A stretch of DNA of 55,520 nt from Candidatus Omnitrophota bacterium. GTDB taxonomy: Bacteria > Omnitrophota > Omnitrophia > Omnitrophales > Omnitrophaceae. The notes under the pieces are model-generated. The model had not been told where the DNA came from. It searched no databases and was given only the letters and a program-made list of their open reading frames with translations. This document shows positions 33,475-43,626 of the stretch, piece by piece. The stretch covers positions 1-55,520 of the forward strand of contig JAKQXH010000038.1 of assembly GCA_029561555.1 (NCBI GenBank), in the 5' to 3' direction. The position numbers and the translations under genes are program-made. Position 1 is the stretch's first letter; every line of letters begins with the position of its first letter.

Positions 33475-35483
33475 GCGCGGACCTTTTCGAGTTTTTTAAG
33501 GGCCGCTTGGGCCGGTTTATAATCGGGCTGCAGTTCAAGAGCGGCCTGAAATTCCCGCCGCGCAAAATCAAATTTCCTCAGCCCCTGATACGCCAGCCCG
33601 AGGTTGTAATGGGCCTGAAAATACCCCGGATTGATCTCGATGGCCTTCTGGAATTGTTCGACGGCATCCAGAAATTTCCCTTTGTACCATAACGCATACC
33701 CCAGATTATTAAACGCCTCCGGCATTTGCCTTGATTGCTCGACATTTTGCACGTGTAAATCGATCAATTCCCGATAATACCGAATCGCCGCGTCGTAATG
33801 TCCAAGAACTTCCTGAAGTCTCGCAAGGTTATAAAGAACGGCGGGATAATTTCTCCGGATCGTGAGGGATTTCTTGTAATCCAGGAGCGCGCCCGCATAA
33901 TCGTTACCCAGTTCCCGCACATAGCCTTGCGCGCCGATCGTATATTCGTCCGGCTGAATTTCAACCGCCTGCCCGGCGCGTTTTAACGCCAGTTCCTTCT
34001 CGCCCACAAGGACCAGGGCCGTCGCCAAACCGCTGTAGGCCCAGGCATCCCTCGAATCCGCCTGAATCGCATCCTCAAACGCCCCTTTGGCTTCGGCAAA
34101 AAGCCCCCGTTTCAACAGATCAAACCCGTAATCCACAAAACCGCTCCGGATGAGCGGACTGATCTCAAGCTGGGAATATTCGCTGAAACTTCCGGACGAA
34201 AAAGTTTCCGACAGTTTATCAAAGGCCTTGGCCGCGAGAACGGGATTACCCAAGTCATAGTAGTAGGTGTAACCGACCCGGAATTGGGACAGCATGGCCA
34301 AATCGCTTTCGGGAAATGCAAACGCGAGATTCTCGAATTCCTCGGAAGCCTTTTCGTAATTCCCGATCTTGTGAAAGCTGTCCGCCAATTGATAACGGCC
34401 GTACACCGCAAACGGGCTGTCCGGAAACCGCTCAACCAGTTCCTGAAACACGGTGATCGCCTCATCGTATTTCGCGTGAAACTTTAACGTCAGCCCCAGA
34501 TAAAAAAGCGATTTCATTGCCTGTTCGGTATTCGGCAGGACCGTCACCGAATTCCTGAAGGCCGTCTCCGCCTCGTTCAGCTCAAACAGCTTATATTGCA
34601 GCAAGGCCGTTTCAAAATAAATTTGCTGCAAATCCCGCGCATTTTTAACTTCTTTGATTTTTTCAAGCAGCCGCGCCAAAGTATCCTTCAGCGCAATCCG
34701 TTCGTCCACATTCAAAAAAAGCACTCCGGCGATCTGTTCCGCTTTTGTCCCCTCATTTTCCCGCTTCAGCCGCAAGAGCAGCATTTTCGCCCGGTCGAAC
34801 ATCCCGGCCTTGACGTAGGCGTAGGCCAGATCGAATTTAACGTAAAGAATCTCCCGGCAATCCTTGCCCTCCCGGATTAATTTCTCATACAATTCGATCG
34901 CCCGGCTCAAATCCCACCGCTCGTCGCATTGATGGGCCTCATCGTACAGGGCCTTCTCCTCCTCCGTAAATTCTCTTCCCTTCTGCATCAGGGCTTCATA
35001 CTCGGTCATTTTCCGGCTCTTCCCAAACCACTTTCGCATCGTCTGAGTCGCGATATTGATCCACTGTTCCCAGGGTTTCTGTTTTTTCTGGCGGTTTTCC
35101 AGGACATCCTCAAGGATCATTCTGACTTCCCGGATCTGGCGAAAGTCTTTGGCTTCGAAGGCAATGGATTTCGAAAACTCAAGCCCGGCCAGCCGCTTCG
35201 CGTCAAAACTCTTTTCGGACAATTCGGACATCAGCAGTTCGTCCAGAAAAAATTTCAATGACCGCATATCTTCCATGGTCTGCGCGTAAGCGACTTGGGA
35301 AAGGGAATTCTCAAGAAGCGAAACCGAACGGTCTACCAAAAAGCGGTTATAAGCGGTAAAAAAAGCAAAGATGATCACGAGGAGGACCAGCAAAGTCCCC
35401 AAGCTGGCGTAAAGCAGGAAGCCTTTTTCGGACGACCGTTCCCTGAGACCAAAACTTTCTTTTCCCAGCTTAATCAGTATCAT
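33471..35483 (-). CDS. Membrane-anchored TPR-repeat protein
   Basis: 670 residues. One membrane helix (about 22-45) follows a short cytoplasmic N-terminus. The rest is helical, with TPR units visible from about 190 to the end: RAIELYEKLIREGKD, EAITVFQELVERFPDSP, EAKGAFEDAIQADSR, AVEQFQKAIEINPGY and FARREFQAALELQPD. TPR proteins commonly scaffold exopolysaccharide machinery in the periplasm. It is the first gene of the export operon and is translationally coupled to the barrel gene. The ATG at 35483 has no clear ribosome site. Confidence 0.85.
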   Translation of the reverse strand: MILIKLGKESFGLRERSSEKGFLLYASLGTLLVLLVIIFAFFTAYNRFLVDRSVSLLENSLSQVAYAQTMEDMRSLKFFLDELLMSELSEKSFDAKRLAGLEFSKSIAFEAKDFRQIREVRMILEDVLENRQKKQKPWEQWINIATQTMRKWFGKSRKMTEYEALMQKGREFTEEEKALYDEAHQCDERWDLSRAIELYEKLIREGKDCREILYVKFDLAYAYVKAGMFDRAKMLLLRLKRENEGTKAEQIAGVLFLNVDERIALKDTLARLLEKIKEVKNARDLQQIYFETALLQYKLFELNEAETAFRNSVTVLPNTEQAMKSLFYLGLTLKFHAKYDEAITVFQELVERFPDSPFAVYGRYQLADSFHKIGNYEKASEEFENLAFAFPESDLAMLSQFRVGYTYYYDLGNPVLAAKAFDKLSETFSSGSFSEYSQLEISPLIRSGFVDYGFDLLKRGLFAEAKGAFEDAIQADSRDAWAYSGLATALVLVGEKELALKRAGQAVEIQPDEYTIGAQGYVRELGNDYAGALLDYKKSLTIRRNYPAVLYNLARLQEVLGHYDAAIRYYRELIDLHVQNVEQSRQMPEAFNNLGYALWYKGKFLDAVEQFQKAIEINPGYFQAHYNLGLAYQGLRKFDFARREFQAALELQPDYKPAQAALKKLEKVRA

Positions 35484-35503
35484 AGCAGAATTGATCGAAA
35501 GTT

Positions 35504-35532
35504 ATCGTACAATAGCCCTTTCCGTTGGTCAA
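35504..35532 (-). promoter_or_regulatory. Promoter of the polysaccharide export operon
   Basis: Minus strand: TTGACC (35527-35532), 17-bp spacer, TACGAT (35504-35509). The first start codon lies about 20 nt past the -10, leaving a very short leader. Confidence 0.55.
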
Positions 35533-35583
35533 TGAATTCACCCTTCAGCCGCATAGAGCAATCCCCTTGCTTCTTGAAAACAA

Positions 35584-35596
35584 ACCGGATTCCGGT
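35584..35596. promoter_or_regulatory. Palindrome ACCGGA-T-TCCGGT, candidate operator
   Basis: Perfect 6-bp arms around one central base, about 52 bp upstream of the export promoter's -35. A second perfect palindrome, AAATAGCTATTT, lies at 35626-35637. Confidence 0.4.
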
Positions 35597-35812
35597 ATAT
35601 TGTTAGAAGCCTTTTTTGTATACAGAAATAGCTATTTAAGCTAGTCTTTTAATATAACGGCATAGCAAAGAGAAACTACAATTCGAAACGATTCTCGGCT
35701 GACAAGGGCCAAGGTATGCCGAAAATACCGGGAGTTCCCCGGGAAAAGGCAATTCGTTTCAGGGAAAGTTATCTCAACGTATTTTGGCTAAATCGGTTAC
35801 GGTTTGATTAAT

Positions 35813-37141
35813 ATGCTGAAAAAATCCCCCAGAAGGAAAAAATCGTCTCTTTCCAAAAGAATCATCTCCCTGATGATTCTCGTGTCCACTCTGATGATTG
35901 CGGTCTTCACGTTCATTCAGCTCATGAATCAAATCCACAGTATCACGAAAGTAAACGACACCAAAGGAAGTTTGTCCGCCGTCATCATCAAGACCCGCAT
36001 GGAAAACCTGATCGAGCAATCCAGGAATTCCGAAGAAACCCATGAGCGGTTGAAAGAAGCCTTGTTTTCCCTTTACGGGGATAAAATCATCGAGGAGGCC
36101 TGGATACTCGACAAAGACAAGCAAATGGTCGCCACCACCAGCCTCGCTTCTCATTACACGTTTAATATCTCGGAACGCTACATGATCGAAACGCTCCTCG
36201 ACAAAAAAACATTCGACCGGTGGCTTTACACTTTCCGGGACCAGGAAAACAACCGGCTGGACGTGTACATCCCCCTGATTCTCAACGGAAAACTTCAATA
36301 TCTGGTTAAATCGAGTTTCTCCCTGGAAAATATCCAGGAAGCCCTGAACCAGGTTTATCTCCCGGTCGGGATGATGATTCTGGTCGTCATTCTGATCAAT
36401 ACCATATTGGGCTTTACCATTTCGCGTTCTCTCATCGCCCCGATCGCGCTGCTCAACGAAGCCACGAAAGAAATCGCCCGGGGGAAACTCGAACTCCGGG
36501 TCAACATCCGCACGGGAGATGAAATTCAGGAGTTGGGGGAAACGTTTAACGAAATGACTTCCGCTCTCAACAAAATGAAAGAAAAAGCCGAGAACGCGAA
36601 CCCCCTGACGAAACTCCCGGGAAATATCAGCATCCGGGAAGAAGTCGAGAAGCGGATCCTGGAAGGGAGAAAATTCACCGTGGTTCATTCGGATCTCGAC
36701 AATTTCAAAGCGTTCAACGACAAATACGGCCTTTCAAGCGGAGACCGGGCGATTCAGCTGACCGCGGACCTTCTCCGGGAAGCCATCGCCAAACACGGCG
36801 CGCCGGACGATTTTCTCGGGCACGAAGGAGGAGACGACTTCGTGATGATTTCCACGCCGGAGAGGGTCGACACCCTGACGGATTATTTTCTCAAGCGCTT
36901 CGACGAAGAAATTCCGAAACTCTACGGAGAAGAAGACAAGCAGCGGGGCTATATCATCGCCAAAAGCCGGCAGGGGGTCATCTGCAAATTCCCCATCATG
37001 TCCATCTCTTTGGCGGGCGTATCCAACCAGCAAAGGGACCTTCGAAGTTACACCGAAATCACCAACATCATCCCCGAAGTCAAGGAAAAAGCGAAGTCAC
37101 TCCCCGGCAGTGTTTTCGTTCTGGATAAAAGGAAAAATTAG
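35813..37141 (+). CDS. HAMP-GGDEF protein, probable diguanylate cyclase
   Basis: 442 residues from the ATG at 35813. A first membrane helix (about 17-37), a periplasmic sensor region (to about 182) with a Cache-like middle, a second helix (about 183-204), and a HAMP domain (SLIAPIALLNEATKEIARGK) lead to a GGDEF domain. SDLDNFKAFNDKYG contains the metal-binding Asp, and the signature loop reads EGGDDF (about 338-343), a conservative form of GG(D/E)EF. It could make cyclic di-GMP. No EAL domain is present, while an HD-GYP protein is encoded at 48397. It faces the polysaccharide operon, a common cyclic di-GMP target. A TTG at 35804 is an alternative start. Confidence 0.82.
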   Translation: MLKKSPRRKKSSLSKRIISLMILVSTLMIAVFTFIQLMNQIHSITKVNDTKGSLSAVIIKTRMENLIEQSRNSEETHERLKEALFSLYGDKIIEEAWILDKDKQMVATTSLASHYTFNISERYMIETLLDKKTFDRWLYTFRDQENNRLDVYIPLILNGKLQYLVKSSFSLENIQEALNQVYLPVGMMILVVILINTILGFTISRSLIAPIALLNEATKEIARGKLELRVNIRTGDEIQELGETFNEMTSALNKMKEKAENANPLTKLPGNISIREEVEKRILEGRKFTVVHSDLDNFKAFNDKYGLSSGDRAIQLTADLLREAIAKHGAPDDFLGHEGGDDFVMISTPERVDTLTDYFLKRFDEEIPKLYGEEDKQRGYIIAKSRQGVICKFPIMSISLAGVSNQQRDLRSYTEITNIIPEVKEKAKSLPGSVFVLDKRKN

Positions 37142-37151
37142 CCTCTGAGAA

Positions 37152-37973
<822 letters not shown>

Positions 37974-38120
37974 CTTATCTCAAATCCTATCTTCTTAAAT
38001 CATAATGATACAACTTTACCAATTAAAGTGTACTTGATAAAATCGCAAGAGTCAAATAGCAGTAGAAAGGAACCGATTATTACCGGGATCAAAATCCGCC
38101 ACACGTTATTTACAAATGGC

Positions 38121-38987
38121 TCATTTCAATTGTTTTACAGTGTTGTTTCTCAATAGTCTCGTCAGAAATAAAAATAAAATTCCGAAAAAGAATAATCCAA
38201 GCAATCCATCGTAGAGGTTTTTACTGCCAAAAATCAATAAAGACGTATTGGGAACGCTCCCCACAAACCAACCGTCCACTTTAAGAAAAAAAACACATCC
38301 GGCATGAAGCCCGATTGAGAAATAAAGCGAGCGCGTTTTCAAATAGCAATATGAAAGAATCAATCCGAAAAGAAGCAACCCCAGAAATGCCGGAACCAAT
38401 TGCGCCGGATTCCAAAAGGGATCCAGCAAGTGAAACATGCTCTTGAAACTGTCCGTAAAATCAGGGTTCGGGGGAACCCCGTAATTCCCTCCTTTGAAAA
38501 AATGCAAAAGGGAATAAAACGAATTCGTCCCGGCAAGACTCCAGAAAAGATTCCAGCGCTCCTTCAGACGGCCGTACAAAAATCCCCGGAAAAATGTTTC
38601 TTCGAGAACCCCGATCAGAAATGCGGCAAATCCGTATTGCAGGGTCTTGGAAATGACGACCCCAATCCCCTTCCAACGGGGAAGCCACTCGCGCCCTCCC
38701 AAGAAAACAGCCGCTGCGGTCAATAATCCCAACGTCACGACACCGATCACAAATCCCCGGGTGAGAAAAGAAGCGGACCGCTCAGGATCCCATGTCAAGC
38801 CGTAACGAAGAAGACCTTTGAAATCCCATCGCATCAAACACAAAATCGCAAAAAGCGAAAAAATCATGACGAGCCGGCTCAGGATCCGCTCGAATTTAAA
38901 GCCCGTCAGCTGATAAATCCAGGGGGCAAGAAACGCGCTTGCCGCGAGGATACCCGAAAACACGAGAAAAAATTTCAGGGCTTTCAT
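38121..38987 (-). CDS. CPBP family intramembrane glutamic protease
   Basis: 288 residues with about eight membrane segments. The family motifs are present: IGVLEETFFRGFLYG (EExxxR, 125-139 region), NSFYSLLHFF (FxxxH), and YFSIGLHAGCVF (the late HxxxN/G position). CPBP proteins include type II CAAX proteases and bacteriocin-immunity proteins. A function in membrane protein processing is possible but unproven. It is the last gene of the long operon, with a 4-nt ATGA overlap with ridA. An intact EE pair and His residues suggest an active enzyme. Confidence 0.85.
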   Translation of the reverse strand: MKALKFFLVFSGILAASAFLAPWIYQLTGFKFERILSRLVMIFSLFAILCLMRWDFKGLLRYGLTWDPERSASFLTRGFVIGVVTLGLLTAAAVFLGGREWLPRWKGIGVVISKTLQYGFAAFLIGVLEETFFRGFLYGRLKERWNLFWSLAGTNSFYSLLHFFKGGNYGVPPNPDFTDSFKSMFHLLDPFWNPAQLVPAFLGLLLFGLILSYCYLKTRSLYFSIGLHAGCVFFLKVDGWFVGSVPNTSLLIFGSKNLYDGLLGLFFFGILFLFLTRLLRNNTVKQLK

Positions 38988-39442
38988 CGGACCTCCACCG
39001 TCAATTCAATTTCGCAGACGGCATTGCCGGGAAGGCTCGAAACTCCGACCGCCGTTCTGGCGTGAATTCCCTTTTCGCCCAGGACCTCTTTCAAAAAATT
39101 CGAAGCCCCGTTCAGGACCTGCGGGATATCGAAAAACGAAGAATGGGTCTGGACATATCCCGTCATCCGGACAATTCTCTTTAACCGGTCCAAATCCCCC
39201 CATTGACCGCGCAGCACGCTGAAGGCGTTCAACACGCACAGGCGCGCGGCCTCCTGGGCCTGAGAAACCGTCACTTCAGCACCGACTCTCCCCCGATACA
39301 CGATCTGGTCGCCGTTCCGGGGAAGCAATCCGCTCATAAACGCGAATCGCTCCGCCTCCGCCACCGAAACGTATGCCCCGGCGGGAGACGGCACGGGCGG
39401 CAGTTCCAAACTCATCTGTTTTAAAATTTCTTCAATCTTCAT
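38984..39442 (-). CDS. RidA/YjgF family protein
   Basis: 152 residues. GAYVSVAEAERFAFMSGLLPR and HARTAVGVSSLPGNAVCEIELTVEV carry the conserved Arg and Glu that bind imines in RidA. The family deaminates reactive enamine/imine intermediates released by PLP enzymes. It is a slightly longer, divergent member. Here it follows menG with an 11-nt overlap and precedes a protease gene, so it seems a passenger in the menaquinone operon. Confidence 0.9.
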   Translation of the reverse strand: MKIEEILKQMSLELPPVPSPAGAYVSVAEAERFAFMSGLLPRNGDQIVYRGRVGAEVTVSQAQEAARLCVLNAFSVLRGQWGDLDRLKRIVRMTGYVQTHSSFFDIPQVLNGASNFLKEVLGEKGIHARTAVGVSSLPGNAVCEIELTVEVR

Positions 39443-40157
39443 GTTTTTTCACCCCTGATATTAAAGTGACGATCCCTCCGCTGCAAGGGAAAACTTCCGT
39501 ACCGGCAAACCCGGCTTCTTCAATCTGCGCCCGAATTTCCTCGGGCTCGTAAAACCGGCTGACGGAATCCGACAGAAAAGAATACGCATCCCGCGCCCCG
39601 GAAAACAAAGCCCCCACCGCGGGCAAATATCCTTTGAGATAGACGGAATATAGGTTCTTGAACCCGCGCGAACGAGGACGGGTCAATTCCAGCAAAACAA
39701 GTTTTCCTCCGCTCTTTAATACGCGAATTGTTTCCTGAAAAAAAATCTTCAGGCTCGAGATGCTCCGGAGCGCGAATGCGGCGGCGATCACATCGTAGGA
39801 ACCGGCCCGGAACGGGATCCCCCGGGCCGCATCGGCTTTCAGCCACAGGATAGAAGGATCTCTTGAGCGCCTCTTCGCCAATTCCAGCATCTCCCCGCAA
39901 AAATCCATTCCGCATTTTTTCTTAAATACCTGCCGTTTCGTGAAAGCGTTCAGAAACTTCCCCGTCCCGGTCCCGACGTCCAAAATCGATGTTTCCCGTC
40001 CGTTCAAAACCCGGCGGACCGCCCAATCCCGCCAGACGCCATCGAGACCGAAACTCAGAAATCCGTTCAGAAAATCATATCGGCGCGCAATCCGGGAAAA
40101 AAACCCCCGTGCTTGATCCGGTTCCGGCGGGAGAAAAACCCCGGTATCGGTTCTCAC
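39432..40157 (-). CDS. menG: Demethylmenaquinone methyltransferase (UbiE/MenG)
   Basis: 241 residues. FSRIARRYDFLNGFLSFGLDGVWR is the UbiE start; SILDVGTGTGKFL is SAM motif I; AAAFALRSISSL and LELTRPRSRGFKNLYSVYL are further UbiE family features, the latter replacing the usual EFS-P. It performs the last step, methylating demethylmenaquinone. The start is a GTG at 40157 overlapping the mqnC stop (GTGA). Co-transcription with mqnA and mqnC fixes the assignment as the menaquinone, not ubiquinone, enzyme. Confidence 0.9.
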   Translation of the reverse strand: MRTDTGVFLPPEPDQARGFFSRIARRYDFLNGFLSFGLDGVWRDWAVRRVLNGRETSILDVGTGTGKFLNAFTKRQVFKKKCGMDFCGEMLELAKRRSRDPSILWLKADAARGIPFRAGSYDVIAAAFALRSISSLKIFFQETIRVLKSGGKLVLLELTRPRSRGFKNLYSVYLKGYLPAVGALFSGARDAYSFLSDSVSRFYEPEEIRAQIEEAGFAGTEVFPCSGGIVTLISGVKKHED

Positions 40158-41236
40158 GAATCAAACTCCTTCACGACCGCGTAATTCGTGTCCCGTTGAA
40201 CCGGCTGATATCCGCTCTGCCGGATCAAGCGGACCATTTCTTCCGCCGCCGTTTCAAATCCGATGCCGGTCGGAGAGATCACCAATTCTTCCGTCAAAAC
40301 CCCGCCCATATCGTTCGCGCCGAATTCAAGCGCGGCCTGGGCAAGCCGGTGCCCTTCGGTCACCCACCCGGATTGAATGTTGGGAATGTTATCCAGCATC
40401 AGCCTGGCAACCGCCACCGTCCTCAGATAATCCCAACCGCCGGTCATGCGCAGGTCCCGCAGCCCCGGCGTTTTTCTCGGAGAAAGAGACCAGCAAATAA
40501 ACGCGCGAAATCCTCCCGTTTCATCCTGCAAGTCCCGGAGCCTCAGCAAATGAGAAATCCTCTCTTCCAAGGTCTCCACATGTCCGAACACCATCGTTGC
40601 GGTTGATCGGAGTCCCGCCCCGTGCGCGGAACGCATGACTTTTATCCAATCCTCCGCGGAAATTTTTTTGGGACTGATCACGGAACGGACGCGATCGGCC
40701 AAGATTTCCGCGCCGCCGCCCGGGAGAGAATTCAATCCGGCCCGCTTCAGGGCCGAAAGGACTTCCGAATCGCTCATGCCTTCGCGCCGGGCGAGCATAT
40801 CGATCTCCGGCGGAGAAAAAGAATGCACGTGGATCCGGGGGAAATGGGCCCGGATTTTCCGTACCAATCCGGCATAATACTCAAGACCCAATTCCGGGTT
40901 CAGCCCCCCCTGAATCATGACCTGCGTCCCGCCGGCATCGGCCAATTCGCGGACCTTTGCCAGAATTTCCTCGTGGGACAGCACATAACCTTCCCCTCCG
41001 GAGGCATCCCGGGAAAACGCGCAAAAAGAGCATTGTGCGACACAGATATTCGTAAGGTAAATATTCCGGTCCAGCACAAATGTGACCCGGTTTGAAGGAT
41101 GAAGCCTTCGCCGGACCCGGGAAGCCGCGCATCCCAAAAAAGCGAGGTCCGCCCGATACAATTCAATACCGTCTTCCCGCGTCAGCCTCTCCCCGTTTGA
41201 AATTTTTCCGAATATTTCCTCCTCCCGGGCTTTCAT
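40154..41236 (-). CDS. mqnC: Cyclic dehypoxanthine futalosine synthase (radical SAM)
   Basis: 360 residues. CVAQCSFCAF is the radical SAM CxxxCxxC. IQGGLNPELGLEYYAGL, HVHSFSPPEIDML, LNSLPGGGAEIL, ATMVFGHVET and LQDETGGFRAFI are all MqnC features, as distinct from MqnE. It cyclises dehypoxanthine futalosine. The start at 41236 makes a 4-nt ATGA overlap with mqnA; an upstream GTG at 41245 is less likely. Confidence 0.92.
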   Translation of the reverse strand: MKAREEEIFGKISNGERLTREDGIELYRADLAFLGCAASRVRRRLHPSNRVTFVLDRNIYLTNICVAQCSFCAFSRDASGGEGYVLSHEEILAKVRELADAGGTQVMIQGGLNPELGLEYYAGLVRKIRAHFPRIHVHSFSPPEIDMLARREGMSDSEVLSALKRAGLNSLPGGGAEILADRVRSVISPKKISAEDWIKVMRSAHGAGLRSTATMVFGHVETLEERISHLLRLRDLQDETGGFRAFICWSLSPRKTPGLRDLRMTGGWDYLRTVAVARLMLDNIPNIQSGWVTEGHRLAQAALEFGANDMGGVLTEELVISPTGIGFETAAEEMVRLIRQSGYQPVQRDTNYAVVKEFDS

Positions 41237-42108
41237 ACGGAACACTTCTCTCCGACGGCACGAAACGGCTCCCGAAAAAATTCCAATTCCGGAACGCGGG
41301 CAATCAATCCGGCCTCACGGGCATATTCAAAAAAAAGTCCCAGCCCTTTTTCGACTTCTCCCGTCATTCGGTAACTCAGACCCGCCAGATAATCCCCCGC
41401 CAAAAGCTTTTCATCGCGGTTCCGGAACCGATAGGAATCCAGCAATGGATCGATCCGTTTCAGATTCCTTTCCAAGTTATGGTTCAACCATTCCGAAAAA
41501 TCTCGGATCCGGGACGGGAATTTTTCGCAAAAAGATTTCCGGACCGTCCAAAGGGCAAAACAAAACGGCAGGCGGGTCCATTCCCACCACAATCCCCCCA
41601 CATCGTACCCCCAATCGGCTTGGGGCCGGGAGAAAAGGGCCTCGTCGCCGATCACCAGGCAGGCGGGATACCGGCTCAGCATTTCGTCGGGCCGAAGCGG
41701 GCTGATGACATAGTCACAGGAAAAATTCCAGCGCAAGCGAAACAGGATTTTAAGCAATGTCGCCGCGCTCAGACTTTTGGCCGAAAGGGCGATCGTTTTC
41801 CCGTCAAGGCGCTCCAGAGGGCAGGTGCTATAAAGAAAAACGCTTCCGGTCTTTCGTTGCGCCGCGATGCAAAATCCGGGGAGGACGGCATATTCCCCCG
41901 GACACGCGGCCAGAAGAAATGAAGAGGCGATCCCGGCGTCGATTTCGCCTTTTTTCAGTTTCTCGTTAATTTCGGCGGGAGTTCCGGGAACAAATTCAAC
42001 CTCGCCGGCAGGCGGACAATCCGCCGGAGAACGAAAAAACGGGAGGGTGTTCAAAAAATCGATTTTCCCTATTTTCAAAACATTCTCTTCCGAAAAAGGG
42101 CCTTTCAT
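41233..42108 (-). CDS. mqnA: Chorismate dehydratase
   Basis: 291 residues. Substrate-binding-protein-like MqnA fold: KIGKIDFLNTLPFF opens the protein, GTPAEINEKLKKGEIDAGIASSF follows, and the second half has CLVIGDEALF and DVGGLWWEWTRLPFCFALW. It converts chorismate to 3-enolpyruvylbenzoate, the first committed step of the futalosine pathway. The ATG at 42108 overlaps the ubiX stop by 4 nt and replaces a longer frame with no family similarity. Confidence 0.92.
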   Translation of the reverse strand: MKGPFSEENVLKIGKIDFLNTLPFFRSPADCPPAGEVEFVPGTPAEINEKLKKGEIDAGIASSFLLAACPGEYAVLPGFCIAAQRKTGSVFLYSTCPLERLDGKTIALSAKSLSAATLLKILFRLRWNFSCDYVISPLRPDEMLSRYPACLVIGDEALFSRPQADWGYDVGGLWWEWTRLPFCFALWTVRKSFCEKFPSRIRDFSEWLNHNLERNLKRIDPLLDSYRFRNRDEKLLAGDYLAGLSYRMTGEVEKGLGLFFEYAREAGLIARVPELEFFREPFRAVGEKCSV

Positions 42109-42734
42109 CGCCCGAAAGATCCCCGGAAAAACGGATCCGGAGTTCTCCACCGTTTGAGCAGGCCCGTTTCAATCCCCAAAAGATCAAAGACTTTTCCGGC
42201 GACAAAATCCACCAAATCCTCAACCGTCCCGGGTTTCCCGTAAAAACCGGGGCAGGCCGGGACGATATCCGTGCCCAGGCGGGCCAGTTTCAGCATGTTC
42301 TCAAGATGGATCGCACTGAAAGGCGTCTCCCGTGGGACCAAAATCAGCCGCCTCCGTTCCTTGATCATCACATCCGCCGCGCGTTCGACCAGATTACCCG
42401 AGATCCCGCACGCGATGCGGGCCACCATTGAAACGCTGCAGGGGATTACGACCATCGCGGAAGTCCCCGCCGATCCGCTCGCCACAGGAGAAAGCAAATC
42501 CTGATAATGCACATACCGGATTTTCTCCGCGACAGCGGGCGAAAACAGATCATTCAAGAAACGACCGTTCTTCAAATCGTCGATTTCGATCCCAAGCTCC
42601 TCCCGGATCACAAGCCGGGCGGAATCCGTAACCGTAAAAAAAGGTTCATACCCGAGACCGGCGAGAACTTCCGTAAATCGAATGCCGTAAACGGCCCCGC
42701 TCGCCCCCGAGATCGCGACAAAAAAAGAATTCAC
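42105..42734 (-). CDS. ubiX: UbiX-type flavin prenyltransferase
   Basis: 209 residues. VAISGASGAVYGIR binds FMN; VIPCSVSMVARIACGISGNLVERAADVMIKE and RETPFSAIHLENMLKLARLG are the UbiX signatures. It makes prenylated FMN for the UbiD-type decarboxylase encoded two genes upstream. It lies 19 nt after the ubiA gene and overlaps mqnA by 4 nt. Confidence 0.94.
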   Translation of the reverse strand: MNSFFVAISGASGAVYGIRFTEVLAGLGYEPFFTVTDSARLVIREELGIEIDDLKNGRFLNDLFSPAVAEKIRYVHYQDLLSPVASGSAGTSAMVVIPCSVSMVARIACGISGNLVERAADVMIKERRRLILVPRETPFSAIHLENMLKLARLGTDIVPACPGFYGKPGTVEDLVDFVAGKVFDLLGIETGLLKRWRTPDPFFRGSFGR

Positions 42735-42753
42735 CCGTTTCTCCCCGTACCCA

Positions 42754-43626
42754 TCAGGAAAGCATCAGATCAAAAAAAACAGCCAAGAAAAAAGTAACGC
42801 TCACCATCGCGTTCATGCAAAAAAAAGCCTCCTGAATCCCCTCGGATCCCTTTCTGAAAACAATCCAATGTTCCCTCAGAAGAAATACCGCCGCCAATAA
42901 AAGTCCGGACCAGTAAAATTTGCCGAGAGGAATCGCCCGGCCCAGGCCGGCCATAAAAATCAGCGTCAGCAGATGCAGCCCCCGCGCAACCCAAACGGTC
43001 GCATCCCTTCCGAAGCGGGCCGGAAAAGAATGCAGGTGGTACTCCCGGTCGAAATCCGCATCCTGAAGCGAATAAATCATGTCAAACCCGGCCACCCAGC
43101 AGCAAACGGCCCCCAGCAATAAAAAAACCGGTATCGAGAACGCTTCCCGGCTTGCGATCCATCCCCCCACGGGCGCCGCACCGAGAATCATTCCTAAAAA
43201 AAAATGCGACAGAAACGTCAGACGCTTCAGCCAAGGATAGATCACGATCATCGCAAACGGAACGGGAGAAAGCACCGCGCAAAGGGCATTTAATTCGTAA
43301 GCCGCCCAGAAATAAAAACCCGATGCCGTTAAAAAAGCCCAGCACGAAAATTTCACGGACAATTTTCCCTGCGGGAGCGCCCAATCCCGGGTCCTGGGAT
43401 TTAAGGCATCCCATTTCCGGTCGACGATCCGGTTATAGGTCATGCCGGCGGTGCGAAGCCCCACCATCGCGACGGTCACCCAGAAGAAAATCCTCCCCCG
43501 CGGGATTCCCCTCTCCGCGAGAAAAAGCCCCAAATACGCGAACGGCAACGCAAAAAGAGTGTGTTCAAAACGGATCATCCCGAAAAAAACCGGAATTTTA
43601 GCGAAGAAATTTCGGGTCAAGGCCAT
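42754..43626 (-). CDS. ubiA: UbiA-family prenyltransferase (MqnP role inferred)
   Basis: 290 residues, about eight to nine membrane segments. FEHTLFALPFAYLGLF near the start, the first Asp motif NRIVDRKWDALNPRT and the second, DMIYSLQDADFDREY, are those of UbiA enzymes that prenylate aromatic acids. In this operon the acceptor should be 1,4-dihydroxy-6-naphthoate. The start overlaps the upstream ubiD end by 29 nt, which is long but matches the family's N-terminus. Confidence 0.93.
   Translation of the reverse strand: MALTRNFFAKIPVFFGMIRFEHTLFALPFAYLGLFLAERGIPRGRIFFWVTVAMVGLRTAGMTYNRIVDRKWDALNPRTRDWALPQGKLSVKFSCWAFLTASGFYFWAAYELNALCAVLSPVPFAMIVIYPWLKRLTFLSHFFLGMILGAAPVGGWIASREAFSIPVFLLLGAVCCWVAGFDMIYSLQDADFDREYHLHSFPARFGRDATVWVARGLHLLTLIFMAGLGRAIPLGKFYWSGLLLAAVFLLREHWIVFRKGSEGIQEAFFCMNAMVSVTFFLAVFFDLMLS

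Larger units (their letters stand above)
35484..35812. other. Divergent 329-bp region between the export operon and the GGDEF gene
   Basis: It holds the export-operon promoter (35504-35532) and two palindromes (35584-35596 and 35626-35637). No gene is supported, and no convincing promoter for the GGDEF gene was found. Confidence 0.6.

Noticed and set aside
35479..35484. TATGAT with a TG extension as the export-operon -10
   Set aside because: It overlaps the proposed start codon at 35481-35483, so transcription would begin inside the gene. The TTGACC/TACGAT pair upstream fits better.
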